From Streptomyces sp. NBC_01381 (GTDB lineage Bacteria > Actinomycetota > Actinomycetes > Streptomycetales > Streptomycetaceae), in the NCBI RefSeq assembly GCF_026340305.1, contig NZ_JAPEPI010000002.1, positions 682,001 to 746,000 on the forward strand: 64,000 nucleotides of DNA, read 5' to 3'. Below are positions 44,614-53,328 of the stretch, one piece after another (position 1 is the first letter of the stretch; every line of letters begins with the position of its first letter). The translations under genes were made by a program, and so were the position numbers. The notes beneath the pieces were generated by a model, which saw only the letters and a program-made list of their open reading frames with translations, had not been told where the DNA came from and did no database searches.

Positions 44614-45482
44614 AAGTCCGTGAGGCGTTTCGCCCCCGTCTGCATCACCTCGCGGCGGTGGCCGCTCGCCTTCACCTGGGCCATGGCCTCGCGCTTGTCC
44701 AGGCCGACGTTCGTGTACACCTCGGGGTTGATGAAGGCGATGGAGAAGATCCGCGCGAACTCGCCCGACGTCAGGCGGGTGAACTCCTGGGACCAGCGCG
44801 GGGCGGTCACCATCTGGCGGCGCAGCTCCTCACGGGCGTACCGCACATGGCGTGCCTCCTCCACGACGTGGATCCGGGTGACGCCCCGGACCAGGGTCTG
44901 GACGCGCTCGTCGGGGAACGTGAGCCGCTGCATCCAGTCGAGGATCTCCTCGCCGAGCAGCGTCGCCGTGAAGGATCCGGGCGTCGTGGAGATCGTTTTG
45001 AAGAGGCGGCCGAGGTTCCGGTGGACCGTGCTGACCGGGTAGTACGGGGTGTCCCCGCGGGTGATCAGGCGCGCGAACATCTTCGAGTGCCGGCACTCGT
45101 CCTCGATCTCCGTGAGGGCGTAACGCACGTGCGCGCTCGTCGCCGGCTTGTCGTAGATGTGGCGTACGAGGAGCTGCATCAGGATCAGTTCGAACCAGAT
45201 GCCCAGGGAGGCAAGGGCGGCCGCCTCGTGCTGGGAGAGCGCGAAGCGCTGCTCCTCGCTCATCCGCCGCCATATCGGGGTGTCGTACAAGGACAGCAGC
45301 TCCGGCGGCCAGAACCACTTGCCCTCCTCGAAGGGCGCCGCCCAGTCGAGCTCCTTGTCGGGGTCGAAGGAGTGCTTGGCGGACGAGTCGAGCAGTCGCT
45401 CGGCCACCTGTTCGCGGTCCTTGAGAAGGCCGAGCGCGTCCCGCAGTCCTTCGAGTGCCGCGTCCTCCGTCGTGGTCGTCAT
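44544..45482 (-). CDS. AurF-like diiron oxygenase
   Basis: A 312-residue all-helical protein of the AurF (p-aminobenzoate N-oxygenase) diiron family. Iron ligands are visible as SQHEAAALASLGIWFE, the EIEDECRHSKMF helix (E-x-x-x-H type), GEEILDWMQ and VVEEARHVRYAREEL. ATG at 45482 opens MTTTTEDAALEG. Members oxidise amines or make C-H oxidations in secondary metabolism, but many housekeeping-like Streptomyces copies have unknown substrates. It is divergent from another diiron-type protein and its last 23 codons are duplicated downstream. Confidence 0.88.
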   Translation of the reverse strand: MTTTTEDAALEGLRDALGLLKDREQVAERLLDSSAKHSFDPDKELDWAAPFEEGKWFWPPELLSLYDTPIWRRMSEEQRFALSQHEAAALASLGIWFELILMQLLVRHIYDKPATSAHVRYALTEIEDECRHSKMFARLITRGDTPYYPVSTVHRNLGRLFKTISTTPGSFTATLLGEEILDWMQRLTFPDERVQTLVRGVTRIHVVEEARHVRYAREELRRQMVTAPRWSQEFTRLTSGEFARIFSIAFINPEVYTNVGLDKREAMAQVKASGHRREVMQTGAKRLTDFLDDIGVLRGAGRRLWKSSGLLA

Positions 45483-45677
45483 GCCTGTGTCCCTGTCTCG
45501 TCGTCGTCTCGCGTCACAGTTACCGGCGGTCACGTCTTATGAGACTGCCTGTCAGCAAGGCCGTCAATCCCTTGCGCACGACTTGTTGACCCGGCGTCAG
45601 CGGCCGTGTGAGCCTGCAAAGCGGGGACGAGTGCAAGGCGCCACGAGGTTTTCCAAGGCCATCCCTAGGAGCCGTCA

Positions 45678-46784
45678 GTGTCCACGTACGAGCTGTACAC
45701 GCATGCCCCGGACGACACCGTCTGGCAGATACCGGCGAACGGCGCGGCCCGCTTCAGCTGGGAGTACGACGAGGGCCGCGAGCGCCTCCTCGCCCTCTAC
45801 CAGAAGGGCAAGGACAAGCAGTGGGACGGCGCCAAGCGCATCGCCTGGGACCTGGAGGTCGACCCGCTCGACCCGCTCGGCACCCCCGACGAGTCGACGT
45901 CGCTGTACGGCACCCGCCACTGGGACAAGATGACCGAGCGCGACCGGGGCGAGCTGCGCAAGCACTACGCCTCCTGGCAGTTCAGCCAGTTCCTGCACGG
46001 CGAGCAGGGCGCGATGGTGTGCGCGGCCCGCATCGTGGAGTCCGTCCCCGACCTGGACGCGAAGTTCTACTCCGCGACCCAGACCATGGACGAGGCGCGG
46101 CACGCGGAGATCTACAGCCGCTTCCTGCACGAGAAGATCGGGATGCTGTATCCCATCAACGACAATCTGCAGTCGCTGCTCGGCGACACCCTGCGCGACT
46201 CCCGCTGGGACATGCCCTACCTGGGCATGCAGGTCCTCATCGAGGGCCTCGCGCTCGCCGCGTTCGGCATGATCCGCGACACCACGGACAAGCCCCTGCC
46301 GAAACAGATCCTGGCGTACGTGATGCAGGACGAGGCCCGGCACGTCGCCTTCGGGCGGATGGCCCTGCGCGACTACTACAAGCAGCTCACCGACGCCGAA
46401 CGCCGCGAGCGCGAGGACTTCGTCATCGAGGGCTGCTACTTGATGCGGGACCGGCTGCGCGGAGTCGAGGTCCTGGAGAACTTCGGCATCCCCAAGGCGG
46501 AGGCCGAGGAGTGCAGCGAGAACTCCGAATTCCTCGCCCTCTTCCGGCAGTTGCTCTTCAGCCGCATCGTGCCGTGCGTCAAGGACATCGGCCTGTGGGG
46601 CAAGCGGCTGCAGGAGGCGTACGTCGACATGGGCGTCTTCGAGATGGGCAACGCCAACCTCGACCAGCTGATGGCGCAGGACGAGGAGATCGCGGAGAAG
46701 CTGGACGCGGAGCGGTTCGCCGCCGAGGAGGGCGAGCGGGTGGCGGAGGTGGCGGACGCGATCGTGTCCGGTGAGGCGGGCTAG
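45678..46784 (+). CDS. Ferritin-like (R2-type) diiron domain protein
   Basis: A 368-residue helical ferritin-like protein. Two E-x-x-H type ligand motifs are clear: MDEARHAEIYSRFLHEKIG and MQDEARHVAFGRMALRDYY. Additional Glu occurs in FLHGEQGAMVCAARIVE and the VLIEGLALAAFG helix. The fold suggests an oxygen-activating or radical-bearing diiron enzyme rather than an iron-storage cage. The GTG at 45678 is used. It is divergent from the AurF-like gene, and its 3' end overlaps the penicillin-binding protein gene tail-to-tail by four bases. The two diiron genes may share one oxidation pathway (inference). Confidence 0.85.
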   Translation: MSTYELYTHAPDDTVWQIPANGAARFSWEYDEGRERLLALYQKGKDKQWDGAKRIAWDLEVDPLDPLGTPDESTSLYGTRHWDKMTERDRGELRKHYASWQFSQFLHGEQGAMVCAARIVESVPDLDAKFYSATQTMDEARHAEIYSRFLHEKIGMLYPINDNLQSLLGDTLRDSRWDMPYLGMQVLIEGLALAAFGMIRDTTDKPLPKQILAYVMQDEARHVAFGRMALRDYYKQLTDAERREREDFVIEGCYLMRDRLRGVEVLENFGIPKAEAEECSENSEFLALFRQLLFSRIVPCVKDIGLWGKRLQEAYVDMGVFEMGNANLDQLMAQDEEIAEKLDAERFAAEEGERVAEVADAIVSGEAG

Positions 46785-48238
46785 CCCCCGAGCACCGCCT
46801 CCATCACCGCCTTCGCGATCGGCGCCGCGCTGCCGCCCCCGCTGATGTCCCCGCGGTCCGCCGCCGCGTCCTCCACCACCACCGCCACCGCCACCGACGG
46901 CTGTGCGTCGCCGGACTTCTGCGCCCAGGAGATGAACCAGGCGTACGGCGTCCCGGAGTTGTCGATGCCGTGCTGGGCCGTGCCCGTCTTGCCGCCGACC
47001 GTCACGTCGGGGATCGCCGCGTTCGTGCCGGTGCCCTCCTCGACGACGTCGGTCATCAGCTCCCGCAGCTGCATCGCCGTGGCGGGGTTCATCGCCCGCT
47101 GGAGGGTCTCGGTGCCGTGGGTGCCGACCACGTCGCCGTCGTCGGTGGTCGTCCGGTCCACCAGGTAAGGGGCCTCGACCGAGCCGCCGTTGGCCACGGC
47201 CGCAGAGACCATCGCCATCTGCAGCGGCGTGGCCCGCGTGTCGTACTGGCCGATGGAGGAGAGCGCGAGCTGCGCCTTGTCCATGGACGTGTCGAAGTTG
47301 CTGGCCGCGACGGAGGAGGGGATCTTCAGGCCGGTGTCGTTGAAGCCGAAGTTCCGCGCCGTGCCCGCCATGTCGGCCAGGCCCGTGTCCGCGCCGAGCT
47401 TGGCGAAGAACGTGTTGCAGGACCATGCGAAGGCGTACCGGAGGGTCGCGTTCTTACAGCCCTCGACCTCGTTCGTCAGCTCGGTGGTGGTGCCGGGCAG
47501 CGTGTAGGGGCTGGGGGACTTGGTGGCGGCGTCGAGGTCCGTGACCGTGCCCGAGTCCAGGGCCGCCGCGGCCGTCACCACCTTGAACGTCGAACCGGGC
47601 GGGTACGTCTGGCGGATCGCGCGGTTCAGCATCGGTTTGTCGGAGCTGTTGTTCAGCGCCGCCCAGGATCTCGCCACCGACGAGCTGGTCCCGGAGAGCC
47701 GCTCGGGATCGTACGAGGGCGTGCTCACCAGGGCGAGGATCTTCCCGGTGGACGGCTCGATGGCGGCGACCGCGCCCTTCTTCCCGCCGAGACCGGCGTA
47801 CGCGGCCTGCTGCGCGGCCGCCTTGATCGTCGTCTGCACCTTGCCGCCGGGGTTCTGGTCGCGGCTGATGTCGTTCCAGAAGGGCAGCGGGGCGAGCATC
47901 GGGTCGGTGCCGGAGAGGATGTCGTCCTCGGCGTTCTCCAGGAGGGTCGTGCCGTAGACCTGCGAGGCGAATCCGGTCACCGGCGCGTACAACGGGCCGT
48001 TCTTGTACGTCCGTTCATAGCGCAGCTGCTCACCGGTGTCCTGGGAGCCGGTGACCGCGCGGCCGTCGACCATGATGTCGCCGCGCGGCTGGCCGAACCG
48101 GGTGATGGCCTGGCGGCGGTTGGCGGGGTTCTCGTCCAGGGAGTCGGACTGCACGATCTGGACCCGGGTCGCGTTCACGAGCAGGGCGATCAGGAGCAGC
48201 GCGCAGAACGCCGCGGCATGGCGGATGTACCGGGTCAC
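46781..48238 (-). CDS. Class B penicillin-binding protein (PBP2/FtsI family)
   Basis: A 485-residue transpeptidase. One N-terminal membrane helix (FCALLLIALLVNATRVQIV) precedes a dimerisation domain. The transpeptidase has Ser-x-x-Lys in YPPGSTFKVV, Ser-x-Asn in AWSCNTFF and KTGTAQHG. It cross-links peptidoglycan in the periplasmic-like space. The GTG at 48238 overlaps the FtsW/RodA-family gene stop by four bases (GTGA), as expected for a SEDS polymerase/class B PBP pair. In Streptomyces such extra pairs act in apical growth or sporulation. Confidence 0.95.
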   Translation of the reverse strand: MTRYIRHAAAFCALLLIALLVNATRVQIVQSDSLDENPANRRQAITRFGQPRGDIMVDGRAVTGSQDTGEQLRYERTYKNGPLYAPVTGFASQVYGTTLLENAEDDILSGTDPMLAPLPFWNDISRDQNPGGKVQTTIKAAAQQAAYAGLGGKKGAVAAIEPSTGKILALVSTPSYDPERLSGTSSSVARSWAALNNSSDKPMLNRAIRQTYPPGSTFKVVTAAAALDSGTVTDLDAATKSPSPYTLPGTTTELTNEVEGCKNATLRYAFAWSCNTFFAKLGADTGLADMAGTARNFGFNDTGLKIPSSVAASNFDTSMDKAQLALSSIGQYDTRATPLQMAMVSAAVANGGSVEAPYLVDRTTTDDGDVVGTHGTETLQRAMNPATAMQLRELMTDVVEEGTGTNAAIPDVTVGGKTGTAQHGIDNSGTPYAWFISWAQKSGDAQPSVAVAVVVEDAAADRGDISGGGSAAPIAKAVMEAVLGG

Positions 48239-49599
48239 GACGGCTCCTGGGGGAGGGGCTGGCTGCGGGCCGAGTCGCTGACCCGGATGAGCAGCGCCAC
48301 GATGATCCAGTTGGTGACGACCGACGAGCCGCCCTGCGCGAGGAAGGGCATCGCCATGCCGGTCAGCGGGATCAGGCCGGTCACGCCGCCCGCGATCACG
48401 AACACCTGGAGCGCGACGATCGAGGCGAGCCCCACCGCGAGCAGCCGCCCGAAGGCGTCCCGCAGGGCAAGGCCGGCCCGGAAGCCGCGCTCCACCAGAA
48501 GGGCGTAGAGCAGGAAGATCGCGGTGAGCCCCACGAGACCCAGCTCCTCACCGGCCGTCGCCAGGATGAAGTCGGACTTCGCGGCGAAGCCGATGAGGAT
48601 GGAGTGCCCGTCCCCGAGCCCGGTGCCGAGCATCCCGCCGGCCGCGAACGCGAAGAGGGACTGGGCGAGTTGGTTGGGCCCCTCGCCCGCGTCGATGGAG
48701 GCGAAGGGGTGCAGCCAGTCCTCGACCCGGCTGTGCACATGGGGTTCGAGCGAGCCGACCGCGAACGCGCCGAACCCCGCGAGCAGCAGGCCGACCGCGA
48801 TCCAGCCGGTGCGCCCGGTGGCCACGTACAGCAGGATCACGAAGAGTCCGAAGAAGAGCAGCGAGGTGCCGAGGTCCCGTTCGAGGACCAAGACGCCGAC
48901 GCTGAGCAGCCAGATCGCGACGATCGGCCCGAGCACCCGGCCGGTCGGCAGCTGGAGCCGCTTCAGCTTCCAGACGGTGCGGCCGGTGTAGGCGAGGGCG
49001 TTGCGGTTGGCGGCCAGATAGCTGGCGAAGAAGATCGCGAGCAGGATCTTCGCGAACTCGCCGGGCTGGATGGAGAATCCGCCGATCCTGATCCAGATCC
49101 GGGCGCCGTTCACGGCCGGGAAGAAGATCGGCACGATCATCAGGATCAGCGCGGCGACGACGGAGATGTACGCGTACCGCTGGAGCACACGGTGGTCGCG
49201 CAGGAAGACGACGACGCCGATGAAGAGCGCCACGCCGACCGTGGACCAGACGAGTTGGGCGGTCGCCGCCTCGTCGCCCGGTGTCTCCAGGTCGAGCCGG
49301 TAGATGAGCACCAGACCAAGGCCGTTGAGCAGCACGGCGATCGGCAGGAGCAGCGGATCGGCGTACGGCGCGCGGAAGCGGACCGCGAGATGGGCGAGGA
49401 GCGCGAGTACCCCGAGCCCGGCGCCGTAACCGGCGGCGCCGGGCGGGACGGTGCCGTTCTTGGCGAGCCCGACGTCGCAGTAGCCGTAGACCGAAAGCAG
49501 CACGGCCACGACGATCAGGGCGAGTTCGGTGCCACGGCGACGGGGGACGCGAACAGCGGGTACGGAAGGTGGTGCCGAGCCCACTGTTGTTCCGGTCAT
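48235..49599 (-). CDS. FtsW/RodA/SpoVE family (SEDS) glycosyltransferase
   Basis: A 454-residue polytopic protein with about ten membrane helices, for example GTELALIVVAVLLSVYGYCD, YISVVAALILMIVPIFFP and ILLYVATGRTGWIAVGL. Conserved SEDS features include GFSIQPGEFAKILLAIFFAS, LERDLGTSLLFFGLF and the C-terminal GVTGLIPLTGMAMPFLAQGG. It polymerises lipid II together with the PBP encoded just downstream. ATG at 49599. Confidence 0.95.
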   Translation of the reverse strand: MTGTTVGSAPPSVPAVRVPRRRGTELALIVVAVLLSVYGYCDVGLAKNGTVPPGAAGYGAGLGVLALLAHLAVRFRAPYADPLLLPIAVLLNGLGLVLIYRLDLETPGDEAATAQLVWSTVGVALFIGVVVFLRDHRVLQRYAYISVVAALILMIVPIFFPAVNGARIWIRIGGFSIQPGEFAKILLAIFFASYLAANRNALAYTGRTVWKLKRLQLPTGRVLGPIVAIWLLSVGVLVLERDLGTSLLFFGLFVILLYVATGRTGWIAVGLLLAGFGAFAVGSLEPHVHSRVEDWLHPFASIDAGEGPNQLAQSLFAFAAGGMLGTGLGDGHSILIGFAAKSDFILATAGEELGLVGLTAIFLLYALLVERGFRAGLALRDAFGRLLAVGLASIVALQVFVIAGGVTGLIPLTGMAMPFLAQGGSSVVTNWIIVALLIRVSDSARSQPLPQEPS

Positions 49600-49662
49600 G
49601 CCCGGAACGTAGCAAGCGATAGGCCCCCATGTCCGCTTATGTCACCGTGCGCTTGCGATACG

Positions 49663-50022
49663 TCAGCACCAGCGCGGGGATGGCCCGATGTCCTTGATGT
49701 AGTGCGCGGAGCCCCAGGCCCAGGTGCCGTCGGTGAGCAGATACCAGCGGTTGTTGTGGTGCACCTTGTCGCCGGTCGTCTTGCAGAAGATGTGCACGAT
49801 CGCGCCGTACGGCTCGCTGCGGATGACCCGGCTGCCGCGGGTGGGGGCGGTGCGGAGCAGCAGCCCCGACTTGGCCGTGACGCGACCCTTGTAGAGGCGC
49901 GGGTGATCGTTGTTCGCGCCGTCGGCCGCGATGGCGGGGCCGGTGACGGTGAGCGCGGCGAGTGCGCCGCTGGCGGCGGCTATGCCGATCCGGGTGAGGG
50001 TCGCGGTGGGCCGAAGGGACAT
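49663..50022 (-). CDS. Secreted SH3-domain protein
   Basis: A 119-residue secreted protein. The signal peptide (TRIGIAAASGALAALTVTG, cleavage after AIA near 32) is followed by a single bacterial SH3-type domain (GLLLRTAPTRGSRVIRSE, VHIFCKTTGD, AWGSAHYI). It probably binds wall components. It ends with Cys. ATG at 50022; on the same strand, its stop lies 63 bases before the FtsW-type gene begins. Confidence 0.85.
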   Translation of the reverse strand: MSLRPTATLTRIGIAAASGALAALTVTGPAIAADGANNDHPRLYKGRVTAKSGLLLRTAPTRGSRVIRSEPYGAIVHIFCKTTGDKVHHNNRWYLLTDGTWAWGSAHYIKDIGPSPRWC

Positions 50023-50136
50023 GGGGCCTCCTCTAGCGATGGGACAGGGCCAAGGCGACCCATAGCCATAGGCCGCAATTCACACTAAAAGCGGCACGGT
50101 ATGCGCGCAAAAGGCCACGCGGCGTCAAACCGCCCG

Positions 50137-51441
50137 TCAGGCCGTCCCGTCGGCACCTTTGGCGCCGGTCGCGTCGGACTCCTCGTACGGCAGCGTCAGC
50201 GTCGCCACCGCGCCGCCGTCCACCGCGTTGGCGAAGGTGAGGCTCGCGCCGAGGACCGCCGCCTGCCCCAGAGCGATCGTCAGACCGAGCCCGTGACCCT
50301 TGCTCGTCCCCTCCGTGCGGAACCGCTGCGGCCCGTGTTCCACCAGGTAGTCGGGGTAACCGTCGCCGTGATCGCGCACCGAGAGGACCGGCCCGTCGAC
50401 GGTCACGACGACCGGCTGCCGCCCGTACTTGCCGGCGTTGGCCAGCAGATTCCCGAGCACCCGCTCCAGACGCCGACGGTCGGTCAGCACACAGACATCG
50501 CGTACGACGACGAGCTCGGCGCCGAGTCCCGAACCCCGCACGGCACGCTCGGCCAGTGGGGCGAGATGGTGGTCGTCCAGCTCGACCCGCTCGCTCTTCG
50601 CGTCGAGCCGGGAGATCTCCAGGAGGTCCTCGGTGAGGGTGCGCAGGGCGGCCACCCGGTCGCGCACCAGCTCGGTGGGCCGGCCCGGCGGCAGCAGCTC
50701 GGCCGCCGCGTGCAGACCGGTCAGCGGGGTGCGCAGCTCGTGCGCGACGTCCGCGGTGAACCGCTGCTCGCTCTGCAGCTTGCCCTGCAGCGACGCCGCC
50801 ATCGTGTCGAGGGCGCCGGCGACCGCCGCCACCTCGTCCTGGTGCCGCTGCGGCTCCTGCGTCCGAGCATCGTCCACCCGGGCGTCCAGGTCGCCCGCGC
50901 TGATCCGGCGCGCCACCGTCGCCGTCTGGTGCAGACGCCGCGTCACCCGCGTCACGGCGAACGCGCCGACCAGGAGCGTCGCCCCGATGGCGAGCACCGA
51001 CGAGCCGAGGATCGCCCGGTCGAGCCCGTCGATGGTGCGGGCGCCCTGGGCGTAGTCGACCTCCACGGCGATGGCACGGCCGCCGTCGGCGGGCCCCGCG
51101 GCCCACATCGTCGGCCGGGAGCCGCCGTGCGGGCCGACCATCGTCGCCCGCTCGCCGCCGACCGCGAGCTCCCGCAGCCGCGCGGGAAGACCGGGCGGGT
51201 CGACGCCCGCCCCTGGCCCGAGCCGGTCGCCGGCTTCGTACGCCTCGGTGACGTCCTCGAGGCGGTCGAGGGCGCGCTCGCGGGCCTGGCCCACGGTCTG
51301 GTTGGTCACCGAGACATGGACCAGCGCGCCGAGCAGCGCGGCGAGCGCGCAGCACATGACCGCGATGAAGAGTGCGGCCTTCCAGGTGAGGGTCGCCGTC
51401 CAGGCGGGGAGCCGCGGCCCGCGCGGCTGCGCGTGGCTCAT
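50137..51441 (-). CDS. Orphan sensor histidine kinase
   Basis: A 434-residue kinase. Membrane helices lie at ~25-45 (ALFIAVMCCALAALLGALVH) and ~148-170 (SSVLAIGATLLVGAFAVTRV), enclosing a ~105-residue sensor domain. HAMP follows, then DVAHELRTPLTGLH and the boxes NLLANAGKYG and GHGLGLTIALGQ. No response regulator gene is adjacent. ATG 51441 overlaps the upstream lipoprotein gene stop by four bases, so the two are coupled. The lipoprotein/kinase arrangement recalls CseA/CseC of the SigE envelope stress system, but sigma and regulator genes are missing here. Confidence 0.92.
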   Translation of the reverse strand: MSHAQPRGPRLPAWTATLTWKAALFIAVMCCALAALLGALVHVSVTNQTVGQARERALDRLEDVTEAYEAGDRLGPGAGVDPPGLPARLRELAVGGERATMVGPHGGSRPTMWAAGPADGGRAIAVEVDYAQGARTIDGLDRAILGSSVLAIGATLLVGAFAVTRVTRRLHQTATVARRISAGDLDARVDDARTQEPQRHQDEVAAVAGALDTMAASLQGKLQSEQRFTADVAHELRTPLTGLHAAAELLPPGRPTELVRDRVAALRTLTEDLLEISRLDAKSERVELDDHHLAPLAERAVRGSGLGAELVVVRDVCVLTDRRRLERVLGNLLANAGKYGRQPVVVTVDGPVLSVRDHGDGYPDYLVEHGPQRFRTEGTSKGHGLGLTIALGQAAVLGASLTFANAVDGGAVATLTLPYEESDATGAKGADGTA

Positions 51442-52214
51442 GCGGAGTCGCTCGGGGAGGGCGTGGGGGCGGGCTTCTCGGTCGGACTCCCCGTCGGACT
51501 CTCCGTCGGCTTCTGTGTCGGCTTCTTGGAGGGCTTCGGCGACGGGGCGTCCGTGGACCGTACGATCTCGTCGCTCGTCGGCAGCATCGTCTTCTGGTGG
51601 GAGTCCCAGGACCAGACGGTGCGGTACTCGTACCCCGGCTGGCTGGAGACGGCGCGGACGATCACGTCATGGCCGGCCAGCTCGACGCCGAGCACCGCGT
51701 CGCCCGTCTCCATGATCTGGGTCAACTGCCGCTTCTCCATGGCGTAGGCACGGATGTTCAGATTCTCGTCGTGCCCCTCGACCAGCCGGATGCCGACGAT
51801 CAGGTCGTCCTTCCCGTCGCCGGTGAGATCGCGGTAGTACGCCTTGAGCACGGGGCAGTCGCCGGTGCCGTGGCCGCAGGTCCGGAGCTTGGCGAGGGTC
51901 TCCTTGTAGGTGCCGTCGGAGCGGCTGTACAGACCCGGGTTCTTGTCGAAGTCGATCCGGGCGACGGTGACCGGGTCGACCTTGTGCAGATCTCCGCCCG
52001 GTACGTCGACGCCCTTGACCGGCAGGCTCTCTATGACGCCGTAGTCCTCGGCGGGCGCCGACGGGGGCGGCAGCTTCGGCCACAGATGGATGGGGCCGTC
52101 GGCGGTGGGCGTCGGGCCCGCGCCGCGCAGGTCGCCGGGGTCGCCGCAGCCGCCGGCCAGCAGAACTGCGGACAGGCTGAGGGCGGCGACGAGCGCGAGG
52201 CGGCTCCGGTTCAT
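51438..52214 (-). CDS. Lipoprotein (coupled to the histidine kinase)
   Basis: A 258-residue lipoprotein: signal LALVAALSLSAVLLAGGC with lipobox LAGGC (Cys near residue 23). The domain at ~60-205 includes YYRDLTGDGKDDLIVGIRLV, an FG-GAP-like calcium-binding loop, and VIVRAVSSQPGYEYRT. The tail is a Pro/Thr/Ser-Lys repeat region. It overlaps the kinase gene by four bases and probably presents or modulates its signal at the outer face (inference). Confidence 0.85.
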   Translation of the reverse strand: MNRSRLALVAALSLSAVLLAGGCGDPGDLRGAGPTPTADGPIHLWPKLPPPSAPAEDYGVIESLPVKGVDVPGGDLHKVDPVTVARIDFDKNPGLYSRSDGTYKETLAKLRTCGHGTGDCPVLKAYYRDLTGDGKDDLIVGIRLVEGHDENLNIRAYAMEKRQLTQIMETGDAVLGVELAGHDVIVRAVSSQPGYEYRTVWSWDSHQKTMLPTSDEIVRSTDAPSPKPSKKPTQKPTESPTGSPTEKPAPTPSPSDSA

Positions 52215-52351
52215 CCAAAACCCGGACGCGGAGCGTCACAAGGAACTACAGTCGGCGTGTGCCTGGCGAGAGCCAAGTCGGGCATCGTGCGTCACCTTGT
52301 CTTTCAGGGCACCGGGCAGGTTCCGTCCCGGCTGATGCTGATCGCGTCAGT

Positions 52352-52376
52352 CTCTGCCGCTCGTCGAGCGGCAGAG
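52352..52376. promoter_or_regulatory. 25-base perfect dyad upstream of the lipoprotein/kinase operon
   Basis: CTCTGCCGCTCG (52352-52363), one base, CGAGCGGCAGAG (52365-52376): perfect symmetry, between the sortase stop (52446) and the lipoprotein start (52214). It may be the sortase terminator or an operator for the next operon. No U-run follows, so I cannot decide. Confidence 0.55.
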
Positions 52377-52445
52377 TAGCGTGAGTCAGAAATCTCCGCC
52401 GCTCGCGGGGGAGAGGGTTCCATGCACTCCTGGCTGCGTGATGGG

Positions 52446-53096
52446 CTACGGCGCGAGATCGGCGTAGAGGATGATGTTGTCGGTGCGGTGACCATTCTTG
52501 ATCGGTCCGCCGCAGGTCAGCAGGCGCAGCTCGGGCCGGTCGGTCGCCCCGTACACCTTATGGGTGGGGAAGTTCTCTTTGTCCACCTGCTGGATCTCCC
52601 GCACCTTGAATGTCGCGGTGCTGCCGTCGGCCCGCGGCACCTCGATCTCGTCCCCCATTCTGACCTTCGCCACATCCTTCATCAGCGCGGGGCCCCGTGC
52701 CGTGTCGTAGTGCGCGACAAGGACGGCCACCCCCTTCTCGCCGGGGGTGACGCCACCGGTCCACCAGCCGGGCTCGTCCGCCTTGTCGACGGGCGGCACG
52801 CCGAGCGCCCCGTCCGCACCCACACCCAGGTCGAGCATCGACGTCGCGTCGACGCCGGCGGCCGGTATCCGCAGCCCCGTGGGCCGCGACTTCTCCAGCG
52901 GCGCCTGGGGCCGCGCGGCGGGAGCGGACGCCGCGTTGTTCACCTTCACGTCGGGCGCGGGGGAGCCGGATCCCTGCCCGCAGGCGATCAGGCCGACGCC
53001 GAGCGCGCCGGTCAGCGCGGCGGCGGCGACGATGCGGGCGGTGGGGCGGCGCTTGGCGGGGGCTTCGACGGCGGCTTCTTCGGTGGGGGTGCTCAC
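52446..53096 (-). CDS. Class F sortase
   Basis: A 216-residue sortase. N-terminal membrane anchor ARIVAAAALTGALGVGLIA at ~21-40. The class F sortase domain holds catalytic His in VAVLVAHYDTARG, Cys in ELRLLTCGGPI and an Arg near GHRTDNIILY. It sits outside the membrane. ATG at 53096 opens MSTPTEEAAV. Class F sortases are common in Streptomyces but poorly defined; no LPXTG-type substrate gene is adjacent. Confidence 0.92.
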   Translation of the reverse strand: MSTPTEEAAVEAPAKRRPTARIVAAAALTGALGVGLIACGQGSGSPAPDVKVNNAASAPAARPQAPLEKSRPTGLRIPAAGVDATSMLDLGVGADGALGVPPVDKADEPGWWTGGVTPGEKGVAVLVAHYDTARGPALMKDVAKVRMGDEIEVPRADGSTATFKVREIQQVDKENFPTHKVYGATDRPELRLLTCGGPIKNGHRTDNIILYADLAP

Positions 53097-53328
53097 TTCG
53101 GGCTCCTACGGTGCGTGAGGGACTCCTGCGAGGTTAAATGTCCGCTATTGCAGCAATTCGGCGGCTGTGTAACGACGACCCATAGGTACGCGGGTCAATC
53201 GTGCGGGCTGCGCGGGGCAACCGGGCGGCTGGGCGGGAAATGCTTGTTCGTCAGCGCCGCCCGCCGGGCACGGTCTGCGTATTGCCCAAGGCGCACCCCG
53301 GCTGGTCCCATGGTCAAGGGGTGATGGC

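Noticed and set aside
45587..45600. TGAC-N5-GTCA near-palindrome between the two diiron genes
   Set aside because: Half-sites are only four bases and no second copy supports it.
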